A stretch of DNA of 64,000 nt from Gammaproteobacteria bacterium (GCA_021773175.1 JAJFKO010000038.1:1-64000); one strand, 5' to 3'; shown: positions 51,695 through 62,307, counted from the stretch's first letter. A program made the numbers and translations. Notes: a model not told the origin generated them from the letters alone.

Positions 51695-52975
51695 GTGAGA
51701 AATAGCCAGAACACGCTAAAAAAGATAATAATGAGTTCGCAGCTTATACAATACATATATAAAGTAATAGCGTTATTACTAATAACAATTTTACTCATTG
51801 CCTGTGGCTCAGAGCAAAGTACAAAAAAACAACTCGTGACTGTAGATGTCATTAAAGTTGTTCCACAGAAGATTCCAATTTATAAAAAATATATCGGTAC
51901 AACAAAGGCTGTGTCGTCAGTATATATTCGAGCGCGAGTTGATGGTTTCTTAGTTGAGCGTAATTATAAAGAGGGTGATTATGTTGATAAGGGTAAGCTT
52001 CTCTATATTATTGATAAACGTCCTTATGAAGTTAGTCTTGCCATTGCTAAAGCAAAATATCTTGAACAAAAAGCCAATGCAGCTTTTTTAATTTCTGAAG
52101 AACAACGTTATGCCAATCTTGTTACTAAGAATGTGGTTTCTAAAGAAAAATATGATCAAATCAAAGCCCAAGCTCAAGGTTCTATTGCAGCAGTTGCCGC
52201 AGATAAAGCGAATATAGCCAGTGCTGAATTAAATCTTAGTTATGCAAGCATGTATGCACCTATATCAGGCAAGATAGGTGAAACCTTAATAAATGTTGGT
52301 AATTATGTCAGTGGTAGTTCTGAGTCAAAATTGGCATTATTAGTCCAGCTTGATCCTATCTATGTTGAATTTAATCCTAATGCTGCTGATCTACTTGAGA
52401 TTCAAGCTCATCAAGATAAAAATCCTATGAAAATTGAAGTGGTCGTTCCATCTGGCAGTAGTGAGATGAGATTTCCAGGTGTTGTTAACTTTATTGATAA
52501 TGAAGTTGAGCTCACAACGTCTACAATTTTATTACGCGGAACACTACAGAATCCTAAGATGTATTTAATACCTGGTGTTCATGTGACAGTCTATCTTTAT
52601 TTTGGTGTTGATCCCAACGCAATATTAATTCCAGCAGAAGCCGTTATTCAAGGACAAGGTATTCACTTTGTTTATGTGGTAGGTAAAGATAATAAAGTAG
52701 AAAAACGTATTGTTAAACTAGAAAGTATGTATAAAGGACAGCAAGTCATTAGTTCAGGATTACAAGCTAATGACTATGTTATTACCGATGCTTTACAGTT
52801 TTTAAAACCTGGAGAAGACGTTAAATATAAAGTTGTTAGTGTTGCAGAGGTGATCAAGAAAAATACTTATAGTGACGATCAGCAAAACTCAAAAGATAGT
52901 GACACAAAAACAAATGGCAAAAAGCAAGAGACAACAACATCGTCATCTAGTAGTGAGAAGAGTAGCAGTAAATAA
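51695..52975 (+). CDS. RND efflux periplasmic adaptor lipoprotein (AcrA/MexA family)
   Basis: Connects the inner-membrane RND pump to an outer-membrane channel. The GTG at 51695 with GGGGGA upstream gives 426 residues; an ATG at 51731 gives the more usual N-terminus. The lipobox LLIAC lies near residue 36, so the mature protein is probably lipid-anchored. The lipoyl halves and coiled-coil hairpin lie at about 70-220 (YKEGDYVDKGKLLYIIDKRPY; SYASMYAPISGKIGETL), followed by beta-barrel and membrane-proximal domains. The C-terminal 40 residues are a Ser/Lys/Asp-rich low-complexity tail. The pump gene follows after 26 bases. Confidence 0.9.
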   Translation: MRNSQNTLKKIIMSSQLIQYIYKVIALLLITILLIACGSEQSTKKQLVTVDVIKVVPQKIPIYKKYIGTTKAVSSVYIRARVDGFLVERNYKEGDYVDKGKLLYIIDKRPYEVSLAIAKAKYLEQKANAAFLISEEQRYANLVTKNVVSKEKYDQIKAQAQGSIAAVAADKANIASAELNLSYASMYAPISGKIGETLINVGNYVSGSSESKLALLVQLDPIYVEFNPNAADLLEIQAHQDKNPMKIEVVVPSGSSEMRFPGVVNFIDNEVELTTSTILLRGTLQNPKMYLIPGVHVTVYLYFGVDPNAILIPAEAVIQGQGIHFVYVVGKDNKVEKRIVKLESMYKGQQVISSGLQANDYVITDALQFLKPGEDVKYKVVSVAEVIKKNTYSDDQQNSKDSDTKTNGKKQETTTSSSSSEKSSSK

Positions 52976-53001
52976 CAATCACAATAAAAGGAGACTACTC
53001 T

Positions 53002-56000
53002 GTGATTGAGTTTTTTATTAATCGACCCATATTTGCAACCGTTATTGCGTTGCTCATGATATTAATAGGAGGCATATGCATCTTCACGTTACCTATCGCA
53101 CAATTTCCAGTCATTACTCCTCCACAAGTTTCTGTTGCAACGCAATATGTTGGTGCTAGTGCTCAAGTCGTTGCGGATACTGTAACCACACCGCTAGAAG
53201 AGCAAATTAATGGTGTTGAAGGTATGGCCTATATGACATCTGCAAGCACTAATAATGGGGATTCAAGTATTACAATTACTTTTGATGTAGGTTATGACCA
53301 AGATATTGCGGCAGTTGATGTGCAAAACTATGCAAATGAAGCCAAGCCACGATTGCCTACAACAGTATTGCAGCAAGGTTTAACGATTACAAAAGTGTCA
53401 GCAAACATTGTTTTATTCATTAACCTTTACTCTCCTGATGGACGCTATGATCAAAAATATTTAAGTAACTATGCTGAAATTCACATTAAAGACGTTATTT
53501 CTCGTGTTCCAGGAGTAAGTACCGTTACTATTTTTGGCTTAAAAGAATATTCTATTCGAATATGGCTGGATCCGAATAAACTAGCCAATCTAGGCTTAAC
53601 AGCTTCTGATGTTGTAGCTGCAGTGCAAGAGCAAAATATTCAAGTCGCAGCAGGTAAGCTTGGTCAAGCACCTGCGCCTAAGGGACAAGCATATCAATTA
53701 CAAATCAATGCCAAGGGGCGCTTATCCAATCCAAAAGAATTTGAAAATATTATTATTCGTGCGAAACCTGGTGGTGCAATTGTTAGGATGAAAGATGTTG
53801 CACGAGTTGAAATGGGTGCAGAAGACTATAGCATGGATGCGAAGCTTAATGGCCAGCCTACAGCCGCTATTGCCGTCTATCAGTTAGCAGATGCTAATGC
53901 ATTGAAGATTTCTAAAGAAACTCATAAGGTGATGGATCGCTTATCCAAACGTTTTCCTAAAGGATTAAAGTATACCATTGCTTATGACACAACCATGTTC
54001 GTGACAGAATCGCTGAAAGAAGTAATTATCACACTATTTGAGGCAATTGCGCTGGTGGTTTTAGTCGTTTTTATATTTTTACAATCATGGCGAGCGACAT
54101 TAATTCCCTGTATTGCTATTCCGGTGTCATTGATTGGTACCTTTGCATTGTTACAAGTAATGGGTTTTTCAATTAATACTTTGAGCTTACTGGGCTTAGT
54201 CTTAGCAATTGGTTTGGTGGTCGATGATGCCATTGTGGTCGTTGAAAATGTGGAAAGACAATTAGAGGAAGGTGAAACTAATCTACGCAAGGCAACGGTT
54301 AAAGCTATGCAAGAAGTTCGTGGGCCGATTATTGCAACAACGTTAGTTTTAATGGCTGTCTTTATTCCTGTCGCATTTATGCCGGGTATGACTGGACGTT
54401 TATACAATCAATTTGCATTAACGATTGCTTTTTCTGTTGGCTTGTCAGGTATCAACTCATTGTCCTTGAGCCCGGCTCTATGTGCTGTGTTTCTAAGAAA
54501 ACAACCTGAGAGCAAATTCTTTTTCTTTGTTTGGTTTAACAAAATGTTTTCAAATATGATAGAGCGGTATAAGAAGTTTATTCGCTTGATTTGTCGTTTT
54601 TGGTACTGGATTATCATTGGTTTTGTTCTATTAGCAGGACTAACATATTACTTATTTCAGGTGATGCCAACGGCCTTTATTCCTCCTGAAGATCAAGGTT
54701 ACTTCATCGTTGCCGTGCAATTACCTCAAGCCGCTGCATTACAGAGAACACAGAACGTGATGAAAAATGTAAGTAAAAAATTAAAAGCTCTTGACGGTGT
54801 TCAGGATGTTATCGCCATGAGTGGTTTTAATTTATTGGATGGCGTTGATGAACCTAACTATGGCGTTGCATTTGTTGTTTTAAAGCCGTGGAGTCAGAGA
54901 ACGACACCACAAACTCAAATCGACGGCCTCCTTAAAACTGTGGATAAAGAATTTAGTAAAATGAAAGATGCCAAAGCGGTTGCTTTTAATGCTCCACCTA
55001 TTCCTGGTTTAGGATCAACCGGCGGCTTTCAGTTTGAAATACAAGATCTCAATGGTTTTGGAGTGAAGACCTTAGCCAAGGTAACGAATAAATTTGTTGA
55101 AGAGGCTAGAAAGCAGCCGGCATTACGTGGCATTTTTACAACATTTTCAGTGGATGTTCCGCAGCTTTACTTAGAGTTAGATAGAACCAAAGCAAAAACA
55201 TTAGGCTTATCAATATCTAATATTTTTGAAACACTACAAATTTATTTGGGTTCGTACTATGTTAATCAATTCAATAAATATGGTCGGATTTATAAAGTTT
55301 TCTTACAAGCTGAGCCTAATGCGCGTTCAAAAAATATGGATGTTGGTAGTATTTATGTGCGTAATGATCAAGAAAAAATGGTGCCACTTAGCACGCTTAT
55401 TAAACTTAAAACGATTTTAGGTCCCTATAATGTTCCTCATTATAATCTTTATACTTCCGCGACAGTTAATGGTAGTACTACTCCAGGTTATAGTTCAGGA
55501 CAAGCAATTAAAGTCATGGAGCAGCTAGCAGAAAAAATTCTTCCAGAGGGAATTGGTTATGAATGGACAGGAACGGTATATCAACAATTAAAAGCAGGAA
55601 ACTTAGCGCCATTAATTTTTATGCTTTCCATTGTGGTTGTTTTCTTATTCTTGGCGGCGCTTTATGAGAGTTGGTCAATGCCGTTTATGATTTTGTTAGC
55701 GGTCCCATTGGCAATGCTAGGCGCTGCTGCAGCACTGATGATCCGCGGTATTGCTCTTGATATTTATGCACAAATTGGCTTAGTAATGCTGATTGGCTTG
55801 GCGGCCAAGAATGCGATATTAATCGTAGAGTTTGCGAAAGATCGACGTGACGCGGGTGAAACCATACTCCAATCTGCTATTGATGCGGCGCGATTACGTT
55901 TACGTCCTATTTTAATGACGGCTTTTGCCTTTATTTTAGGCGCGTTACCATTAGCCATTGCAACAGGTGCAGGAGCTTCAAGTCGGCATTCTATTGGTAC

Positions 56001-56157
56001 CACAGTGGTTGGAGGCATGTTGGTTTCAACATTCTTAAGTTTGGTCGTTGTGCCGGTATTCTATGTTGTGATTGAAACCATGCGCGAAAGGTTTTGGTTA
56101 AATCGTGGTAAGCATGATAAGTCCCAGCTAGAAAATGACGATGACAAATCCGAGTAG
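53002..56157 (+). CDS. RND multidrug efflux permease (AcrB/MexB/MexF type, HAE1)
   Basis: Proton-driven inner-membrane pump expelling hydrophobic or amphiphilic compounds. The 1051 residues have twelve membrane segments and two large periplasmic loops. The proton relay is visible: the DD pair in GLVVDDAIVVVENVER near residue 408 and the Lys in GLAAKNAILIVEFA near 935. The N-terminus FFINRPIFATVIALLM is typical. The start is GTG at 53002 with AAAGGAG upstream. No outer-membrane factor gene follows, so the pump must use one encoded elsewhere. The TolC-SPOR protein at 30.4 kb is the only TolC-family gene in the window. Confidence 0.94.
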   Translation: MIEFFINRPIFATVIALLMILIGGICIFTLPIAQFPVITPPQVSVATQYVGASAQVVADTVTTPLEEQINGVEGMAYMTSASTNNGDSSITITFDVGYDQDIAAVDVQNYANEAKPRLPTTVLQQGLTITKVSANIVLFINLYSPDGRYDQKYLSNYAEIHIKDVISRVPGVSTVTIFGLKEYSIRIWLDPNKLANLGLTASDVVAAVQEQNIQVAAGKLGQAPAPKGQAYQLQINAKGRLSNPKEFENIIIRAKPGGAIVRMKDVARVEMGAEDYSMDAKLNGQPTAAIAVYQLADANALKISKETHKVMDRLSKRFPKGLKYTIAYDTTMFVTESLKEVIITLFEAIALVVLVVFIFLQSWRATLIPCIAIPVSLIGTFALLQVMGFSINTLSLLGLVLAIGLVVDDAIVVVENVERQLEEGETNLRKATVKAMQEVRGPIIATTLVLMAVFIPVAFMPGMTGRLYNQFALTIAFSVGLSGINSLSLSPALCAVFLRKQPESKFFFFVWFNKMFSNMIERYKKFIRLICRFWYWIIIGFVLLAGLTYYLFQVMPTAFIPPEDQGYFIVAVQLPQAAALQRTQNVMKNVSKKLKALDGVQDVIAMSGFNLLDGVDEPNYGVAFVVLKPWSQRTTPQTQIDGLLKTVDKEFSKMKDAKAVAFNAPPIPGLGSTGGFQFEIQDLNGFGVKTLAKVTNKFVEEARKQPALRGIFTTFSVDVPQLYLELDRTKAKTLGLSISNIFETLQIYLGSYYVNQFNKYGRIYKVFLQAEPNARSKNMDVGSIYVRNDQEKMVPLSTLIKLKTILGPYNVPHYNLYTSATVNGSTTPGYSSGQAIKVMEQLAEKILPEGIGYEWTGTVYQQLKAGNLAPLIFMLSIVVVFLFLAALYESWSMPFMILLAVPLAMLGAAAALMIRGIALDIYAQIGLVMLIGLAAKNAILIVEFAKDRRDAGETILQSAIDAARLRLRPILMTAFAFILGALPLAIATGAGASSRHSIGTTVVGGMLVSTFLSLVVVPVFYVVIETMRERFWLNRGKHDKSQLENDDDKSE

Positions 56158-56168
56158 TTAATAAGAAT

Positions 56169-56969
56169 TTACAATGCTTTTTCTAACAGCAGGGTATATA
56201 TTGGAATAGCAAAGTAAAAGCCGCCATGCTTTGCTGCTTGTTTTATTTCGCTCATAAGATCTACTTTTTTATGATACGTTAACACATCTCGTAATGTTTC
56301 AATAAAATGGGTTGAAGCATCAATAAGTTCAAAGTCATCCCAGATAATATGTATTAACTTACGCTCCTTTATTACAAAGTTATGCTCTAATGCCAACGTA
56401 TGTAAATAACTACCTAAATCACCATGTGCTATTGTGTTAGTTAATTGAAGGCCTAACTCCATATTTAGATCATTAGGTAATGGAAATAAACGTATCATAC
56501 TAAAATCAGGCTCACTCACAACCACTGCTTTTCCAGGCTTTAACACTCTATAAATTTCTTTAAACGCAGCATTGATATCTTCAACGTGATGCAAGACTCG
56601 TTCAATTCGTAACGCTTCAAACATTTCATCAGAAAATTCTAAATGAGTTAGGTTACCTGTCTGAAAATGAATATTATGAGGATTCTGCATAGAACTTGCG
56701 TGAGCAATCATCGCTTGGCTAAAATCTAATCCTGTAATACTCGTTGATTTAGAAACTAGACTAGCAAGATGGCGAGTGCTATCTCCCGTGCCACAACCCG
56801 CATCCAATATTGTTGTCGGATTATACTTTTCTAACCAATCTATTATCAACTTCCTGATAAATTTTATATCTGATAGTTCACTAAAATAAGACATGAGCTT
56901 TACCCAGTGCTCAGGCGTGCTGCTATCATCAATATTAGAGAATGCTTGCGTACTTTTTTCTGAGTTCAT
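56169..56969 (-). CDS. Class I SAM-dependent methyltransferase
   Basis: 266 residues with the Rossmann methyltransferase motifs: motif I TILDAGCGTGDSTRHLA near residue 54, the acidic end of strand 2 ITGLDFSQAMIAHA near 78, and LRIERVLHHVEDINAAFKEI near 120, followed by VLKPGKAVVVSEPDFSMIRL. The pattern resembles UbiE/methyltransferase-11 enzymes, but the substrate cannot be inferred. It is convergent with the RND pump and shows no obvious tie to its neighbours. No strong ribosome binding site. Confidence 0.85.
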   Translation of the reverse strand: MNSEKSTQAFSNIDDSSTPEHWVKLMSYFSELSDIKFIRKLIIDWLEKYNPTTILDAGCGTGDSTRHLASLVSKSTSITGLDFSQAMIAHASSMQNPHNIHFQTGNLTHLEFSDEMFEALRIERVLHHVEDINAAFKEIYRVLKPGKAVVVSEPDFSMIRLFPLPNDLNMELGLQLTNTIAHGDLGSYLHTLALEHNFVIKERKLIHIIWDDFELIDASTHFIETLRDVLTYHKKVDLMSEIKQAAKHGGFYFAIPIYTLLLEKAL

Positions 56970-57027
56970 CGTTTATTCTCAATGTATTCCATGGCTATGT
57001 ATTATGCAAAGCAAAGGATAGAAAGAC

Positions 57028-59412
57028 TTAACATTTCTCTTTGTTGTGTAATTTCGCTAAGTACAAACTTGTTTCCAATACGGTATCTGGATTCAACGAA
57101 ACACTACTAATACCTTCTTCAACTAACCATTTAGCGAAATCTTTATGATCTGAAGGGCCTTGGCCACAAATACCAACATATTTATTCGCAGCTAGACAGG
57201 CGCTAATGGCATTATGCAATAATTTTTTGATGGCGGGATTACGTTCATCAAATTCTTGGGCAACCAAAGCAGAATCGCGGTCTATGCCGAGAGTTAACTG
57301 TGTTAAATCATTGGAGCCGATAGAAAAACCATCAAAGTATTCAAGAAACTCTTCAGCAAGTACGGCATTACTTGGCAGTTCACACATCATGATGACTTTC
57401 AAATCATTAACGCCACGTTCTAAGCCATTGGCTTTTAAAAGTTGCATTACTTGGTTAGCTTCATTTAGTGTTCTAACAAATGGAATCATGACTTGGACAT
57501 TGGTTAAGCCCATGTCATCACGCACCATTTTCAATGCTTGGCATTCTAATTCAAAGCATTTGCGGAAATCATCACTAATGTAGCGTGCCGCTCCGCGGTA
57601 GCCGAGCATAGGATTTTCTTCATTCGGTTCGTAAAGGTGACCACCAAGTAAATGCGCATATTCATTTGATTTAAAGTCGGAGCAACGTACGATAATGGGT
57701 TTTGGGTGAAATGCTGCGGCGATCATGGCGATGCCTTCTTGCATTTTCTTCACAAAATAATCAGTAGGGCTATCATAACAAGCAATTTTCTCATGAATTT
57801 GTTGTTTGAGCTTTTTATCGGTTAACTTATCAAAGTCGAGCAATGCTTTAGGATGAATACCAATAAAGTGATTAATGATAAATTCTAATCGCGCTAAACC
57901 AACACCGCTATTCGGAATATTGCGATGGCTAAAAGCTAAATCTGGATTAGCGAGATTTAACATGATTTTTGTTGGCAGGTCTGGAATATTACCAACGTCA
58001 CGACGCTCAATACTAAAATCTAATAGACCAGCATAAATATGGCCGGTTTCACCTTCAGAACAAGAAACTGTTACGGATTCACCATCACTAATCGCTGTGG
58101 TGGCATTACCACAACCTACAACAGCAGGAATGCCGAGTTCACGCGCAATAATCGCAGCATGACAGGTACGACCACCGCGGTTGGTTACAATCGCTGATGC
58201 ACGTTGCATGATCGGTTCCCAGTTTGGGTCGGTCATGTCGGTTACTAAAACATCACCATCCTGCATTTCATCCATCGCCGATAAGTTTTTAATGAGGCGG
58301 GCACGACCTTTACCAATTTTCTGACCGACACTACGGCCTGTGACTTTAATATCGCTTTTCTCATTGAGTTTAAAGACTTCTTGAATTTTACCCTTGTTTT
58401 GGCTTTGCACTGTCTCTGGTCGTGCTTGCACAATAAATAATTCACCAGTTAACCCATCTTTAGCCCATTCAATATCAAGGCTATGACCATAATGTTTTTC
58501 AAGAGCGACGGCATGGTGTGCAAGTTTTTCGACATCGTCATCAGTAATACAAAATTTTGTTTGTTGTTCTTCAGCAACAGGAACCGTTTTAATAAACTCA
58601 TCGGCATCATTAGCTTCAGCATAAACAATTTTTTGTTTTTTACTGCCGAGATGACGTTTTAAAATAGCAGGGCGCTGTGCGGCTAAATTAGGTTTATAAG
58701 CATAAAACTCATCGGGATTAACACCACCTTGAACCACGAGTTCGCCTAAACCATAACTTGCGGTAATAAAGACAACATCATCAAAACCGGATTCAGTATC
58801 AATCGTAAACATCACGCCACTAGAGGCAATATCACTGCGCACCATTTGTTGCACACCGACAGAAATTGCAACATCATCATGGGCAAAACCTTGATGCACG
58901 CGATAAGCAATAGCGCGGTCATTAAATAGGGAGGCATAGACTTCTTTAATGGTTTTCAATACATCATCAAAACCGCGTACATTTAAAAACGTTTCTTGCT
59001 GACCTGCAAAAGATGCATTTGCTAAATCTTCTGCTGTTGCTGAGGAGCGTACGGCAACGGCAAATTCTGGATTGCTAGCAGATAATTCTTGATACGCTTG
59101 TTTGATTTCAGCGGTAAATTCAGCAGAGAGCTGCGCATTATTAACAAGATCACGGACTTGTTTGCCGACAGCGGCAAGGGCCTTAACATCATTAGTATCA
59201 AGATCGGCAAGTAGTCCTGAAATTTTTTCACCAATTTGGTTTTCTTGAATGAACTCGCGGAAGGCATGAGACGTGGTTGCAAAACCATTTGGTACTTTAA
59301 TGCCCAGTTGTTGTAGTTGTCCGAGCATTTCACCGAGTGATGAATTTTTACCGCCAACGTCTGCTACGTCGTGACGATTGACATCTGCTAACCAACTAAT
59401 ACGCTTTGCCAT
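57028..59412 (-). CDS. ppsA: Phosphoenolpyruvate synthase
   Basis: Converts pyruvate and ATP to PEP, AMP and phosphate, the entry to gluconeogenesis from C3 units. The ATG at 59412 (MAKRISWLADVNRHD), preceded by GGGGGA, gives about 794 residues, matching E. coli PpsA (792). An ATP-grasp domain (VGGKNSSLGEMLGQL; AVRSSATAEDLANASFAGQQ) is followed by the phosphohistidine domain TNRGGRTCHAAIIARELGIP near residue 415 and the PEP/pyruvate TIM barrel with GFSIGSNDLTQLTLGIDRD and the catalytic Cys in YVGICGQGPSDH near 755. It supports growth on amino acids or fatty acids. Confidence 0.96.
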   Translation of the reverse strand: MAKRISWLADVNRHDVADVGGKNSSLGEMLGQLQQLGIKVPNGFATTSHAFREFIQENQIGEKISGLLADLDTNDVKALAAVGKQVRDLVNNAQLSAEFTAEIKQAYQELSASNPEFAVAVRSSATAEDLANASFAGQQETFLNVRGFDDVLKTIKEVYASLFNDRAIAYRVHQGFAHDDVAISVGVQQMVRSDIASSGVMFTIDTESGFDDVVFITASYGLGELVVQGGVNPDEFYAYKPNLAAQRPAILKRHLGSKKQKIVYAEANDADEFIKTVPVAEEQQTKFCITDDDVEKLAHHAVALEKHYGHSLDIEWAKDGLTGELFIVQARPETVQSQNKGKIQEVFKLNEKSDIKVTGRSVGQKIGKGRARLIKNLSAMDEMQDGDVLVTDMTDPNWEPIMQRASAIVTNRGGRTCHAAIIARELGIPAVVGCGNATTAISDGESVTVSCSEGETGHIYAGLLDFSIERRDVGNIPDLPTKIMLNLANPDLAFSHRNIPNSGVGLARLEFIINHFIGIHPKALLDFDKLTDKKLKQQIHEKIACYDSPTDYFVKKMQEGIAMIAAAFHPKPIIVRCSDFKSNEYAHLLGGHLYEPNEENPMLGYRGAARYISDDFRKCFELECQALKMVRDDMGLTNVQVMIPFVRTLNEANQVMQLLKANGLERGVNDLKVIMMCELPSNAVLAEEFLEYFDGFSIGSNDLTQLTLGIDRDSALVAQEFDERNPAIKKLLHNAISACLAANKYVGICGQGPSDHKDFAKWLVEEGISSVSLNPDTVLETSLYLAKLHNKEKC

Positions 59413-59494
59413 GCTGCTTTCCCCCAAGGTTTAGTCCAATTCCAGTAGGCTGAAGGATAGCATGATATGCTTTCTAGACAAATATCAAAGCAGG

Positions 59495-59980
59495 CTAAAA
59501 TTCAACTTCAGCCGTAATAGTATTGCTATAAAGTCCTGAAGGAACGCTTTGTAGGGCAGGGATTCGACCGCGCATACGCCGACGGCGGCGCCCACCTAGG
59601 TTAACATTAGTAGTCCAAACGACCGTGCCACCTAAACCATCACCCCAAATCAATGTATGCGCACCATTGCGGTAAATATTGTAGTCAAGGCTACTGGCGC
59701 CATTAAAAAGTTTTCTGGGAAAGTATGAGCTACTGGCACCCGTGCTGAGCCTAACAGTTATCGGTACAACGTTGGGAGGGGCGGTGCCATCGCAGTTCAC
59801 TTGTAAACGACCACTGGCATCATCTGGACCAGCAGCAGTGATATCATAAGTGCCAAAATTAATGGTTGCTAATACGGATATAGTACAGGTTGCGGCACTA
59901 TAAGCTGGTTGGCTAAAACAGCAAAATGCAACACTACATAGCACTAACAGTAACAATTTTAGTTGTGAATATGTCGACAT
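59495..59980 (-). CDS. Spore-coat-U-domain (Csu-like) pilus subunit, probable tip
   Basis: 161 residues with a signal peptide (LLLLVLCSVAFCCFS, cleavage near YSA-AT) and an SCPU domain: TCTISVLATINFGTYD near residue 32, YFPRKLFNGASSLDYNIYRN near 88 and GLYSNTITAEVEF at the C-terminus. Two Cys (one early, one in QVNCDGTAPP) could form the fold's disulfide. Just before GRIPALQ is an unusual cluster, GGRRRRRMRGR, from a GC-rich patch. It starts 22 bases inside the usher gene. Being last in the operon and distinct from the first subunit suggests a tip or minor pilin. Confidence 0.83.
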   Translation of the reverse strand: MSTYSQLKLLLLVLCSVAFCCFSQPAYSAATCTISVLATINFGTYDITAAGPDDASGRLQVNCDGTAPPNVVPITVRLSTGASSSYFPRKLFNGASSLDYNIYRNGAHTLIWGDGLGGTVVWTTNVNLGGRRRRRMRGRIPALQSVPSGLYSNTITAEVEF

Positions 59981-62307
59981 ATATGTATTCCTAAATGCGT
60001 TAATGGTCGTTCAAAATGAGTGATATTTAAAATGAACTGGCAATGATGGCCGTTCCATTCAACATTGACGACATTATGATGGCGAATATTCGTTAAGTAA
60101 ACTAAGCCTTTATAACCGACCGCAAATTGTTCTGGTTGATGATTGATGGTGACAATCGAACCGATAGGAATGGGTTTGCCATTAGCTAGTTTAATGGTTA
60201 ACAAGCCTGCTCGAATGACATGTACTGGGAATTTCACAAATACACCGCTGCGGAAGTATGGGATAGCATCGAGTTTATCGGTTGCTATCGACGTATCTAG
60301 TGGCAGCTGTCCTGGATGAATACTTAGATGGTTACGGTTATAAGCCAATAAATTTGGTACGAAGGCATAACCTTGGCTATCCGTTTCTGCAACTTTATGG
60401 TTTTCTAAATAGATTGGTACATTTCCTAAACCAGGTACAGCAACAATACCGAAACTATTATAGATACGACGTGTGAAGGCAAATTTATCTGCCATATAAG
60501 CCATGCCACCCTGAACTTCCGCACGATAAGACGTATCGTTTAGTTGGCGACCGGCGGCTAATGAATAAGTACCAAAACTACTTTGGTAACTACCTTCACC
60601 TAAGAAGAAGCTATTGCTTCCACCAGCGGCGCCCCGAACATTATAACCAAAGCCGGTGCCTGGTGGTAAGTTGCGTTGGATGCCTGCAGTGGCTTGATAC
60701 CCTGCGCCATTTTGCCAATTACTGCCTGCTGTTGCCGTAGTTCGGTTACCTAATGGAATAGCAATGTTAACAAAGACAGCTTTATATTCTTGCCCACCAA
60801 TATTACTGATAGCAGATACATTTAGAAACACGTGGCGCGTAATGGTTTGCGTATAATTAAGAGAGGCTAAATTAACATCTCTGCGTCCACGATTAATTTG
60901 ATTAATATAACTAAGGCCAATTGAACCGCCATGAAAAGCTTGAAAACTGACAAACGCTTGGCTTTCCATTTTTGGTGGAAGGTGTCCTGATTCGGTACTT
61001 AATAATTCAAATTTATGGGTTGTCGCTTCAGAGCTAAAGCCAAAGCTATAATGATGTGTTTCACGAACAAAGCGTAATAATAATAAACCACCAACGCCTT
61101 GTTTAGCATGACTGCCAGCAGCTGCAGCGGTTAAAATGCCAAAATGACCAATTAATATATTTGCACCGAACCCTGCGTTTTGGGTGCGGCGTAGAATTTC
61201 TGTGTGCCATTGTGTTGTTAAGTGAGGAGTGATCCCTTGATTCTGAGTGATAGTCGCCATTAGCGGACCATAATCATTACTGTAAATGCCATAATTGCGG
61301 CGTAGAAAACCGAGTGAATAAGAGAAATCTTGCAGACCGGGCTTAAGCATTTGCAAACTTGCATAATACGGCACGTTAACGATTTGTTGCTGGCCCAAAA
61401 TGTCGGTGGTGACAACTTGTAAATTACCTTGACCCGTGACAACAGGAATATTATTAATTTGGAAAGGGCCGGCGGGTATGCGTTCACGCGCTGACAGAGC
61501 ATTATTAATATAAACATCTGCTGTGGTGGGTACAAATGCAATGCCGCGCGCAGAAGGTAGAGGGAAGGTAATATAATACGGTTGGGTATTAAAGTTAGTC
61601 GACCATTGAATACCGCCAAAGCTAACCGCGTCTCCCCATAAGCCTGGTGCTGCAATGCTATCACCAATACGAATTGTTTGCATTTTGTTAGGTCTATCAA
61701 TAGTCCATGTGCTATTCAAACGTAGGGAGCGATGCTGATGCCATTGATCAGTTACTAAGAAGTCACTAACGCCAACACCGTAGCGATTAAAAAAGCCAAC
61801 ATCAAATAGACCACTTAACTGACGTTGTTTGAAAGAAAAATTATTATCTTGTTGCGCAAGAAGGTCGTAGTTGAAAAATGCGCCGGGCAAAGGTTTTGTC
61901 GGATGAATAATTTCTGTATGGTAATCATTAATGATTGCTCGAGGGAATGCTGTCGGTGTAAAGCGAATATAAAGCCGCGCTTCATCATGATCAATATGAT
62001 AATGCAGTTGTGGGATATCATTTAAGCAATAGTAAAGATGATGTTCGATCACAACTCCATGCACATGATAGACACGAATGCGCAGGCGCTCTAAAGTCTG
62101 TTCGCTTAAATAAATTTCATGATGACGGTCGCTCATGACTAAAGACGTAAAGTTACAACAATGCTTATTGATGACGATTTGCAGATACAAAGGCGTATAG
62201 TAACGGGCAAGTAATTGTGCCGTTGCTGTCGCTGTGTAAAAAAACATAAATAACACGCATACACAAACACTGAGCATGCGAAGCTGTTGCTTAATATTCA
62301 ATCCCAT
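59959..62307 (-). CDS. Fimbrial outer-membrane usher protein
   Basis: The 24-stranded beta-barrel platform that assembles and secretes the pilus. At 782 residues it is a normal size for archaic (Csu/alpha-type) ushers. It has a hydrophobic signal region (MLSVCVCVLFMFFYTATATA), an N-terminal domain (LYLQIVINKHCCNF), a barrel starting near residue 150, a plug region with PAGPFQINNIPVVTGQGNLQVV near 268, and small C-terminal domains (GYAFVPNLLAYNRN near 650). The next gene starts inside its 3' end. The gap to the chaperone gene is 93 bases. Confidence 0.9.
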   Translation of the reverse strand: MGLNIKQQLRMLSVCVCVLFMFFYTATATAQLLARYYTPLYLQIVINKHCCNFTSLVMSDRHHEIYLSEQTLERLRIRVYHVHGVVIEHHLYYCLNDIPQLHYHIDHDEARLYIRFTPTAFPRAIINDYHTEIIHPTKPLPGAFFNYDLLAQQDNNFSFKQRQLSGLFDVGFFNRYGVGVSDFLVTDQWHQHRSLRLNSTWTIDRPNKMQTIRIGDSIAAPGLWGDAVSFGGIQWSTNFNTQPYYITFPLPSARGIAFVPTTADVYINNALSARERIPAGPFQINNIPVVTGQGNLQVVTTDILGQQQIVNVPYYASLQMLKPGLQDFSYSLGFLRRNYGIYSNDYGPLMATITQNQGITPHLTTQWHTEILRRTQNAGFGANILIGHFGILTAAAAGSHAKQGVGGLLLLRFVRETHHYSFGFSSEATTHKFELLSTESGHLPPKMESQAFVSFQAFHGGSIGLSYINQINRGRRDVNLASLNYTQTITRHVFLNVSAISNIGGQEYKAVFVNIAIPLGNRTTATAGSNWQNGAGYQATAGIQRNLPPGTGFGYNVRGAAGGSNSFFLGEGSYQSSFGTYSLAAGRQLNDTSYRAEVQGGMAYMADKFAFTRRIYNSFGIVAVPGLGNVPIYLENHKVAETDSQGYAFVPNLLAYNRNHLSIHPGQLPLDTSIATDKLDAIPYFRSGVFVKFPVHVIRAGLLTIKLANGKPIPIGSIVTINHQPEQFAVGYKGLVYLTNIRHHNVVNVEWNGHHCQFILNITHFERPLTHLGIHICRHIHN

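Noticed and set aside
60282-60476. 64-codon plus-strand frame inside the usher gene
   Set aside because: Antisense shadow of the usher barrel region with no supporting signals.
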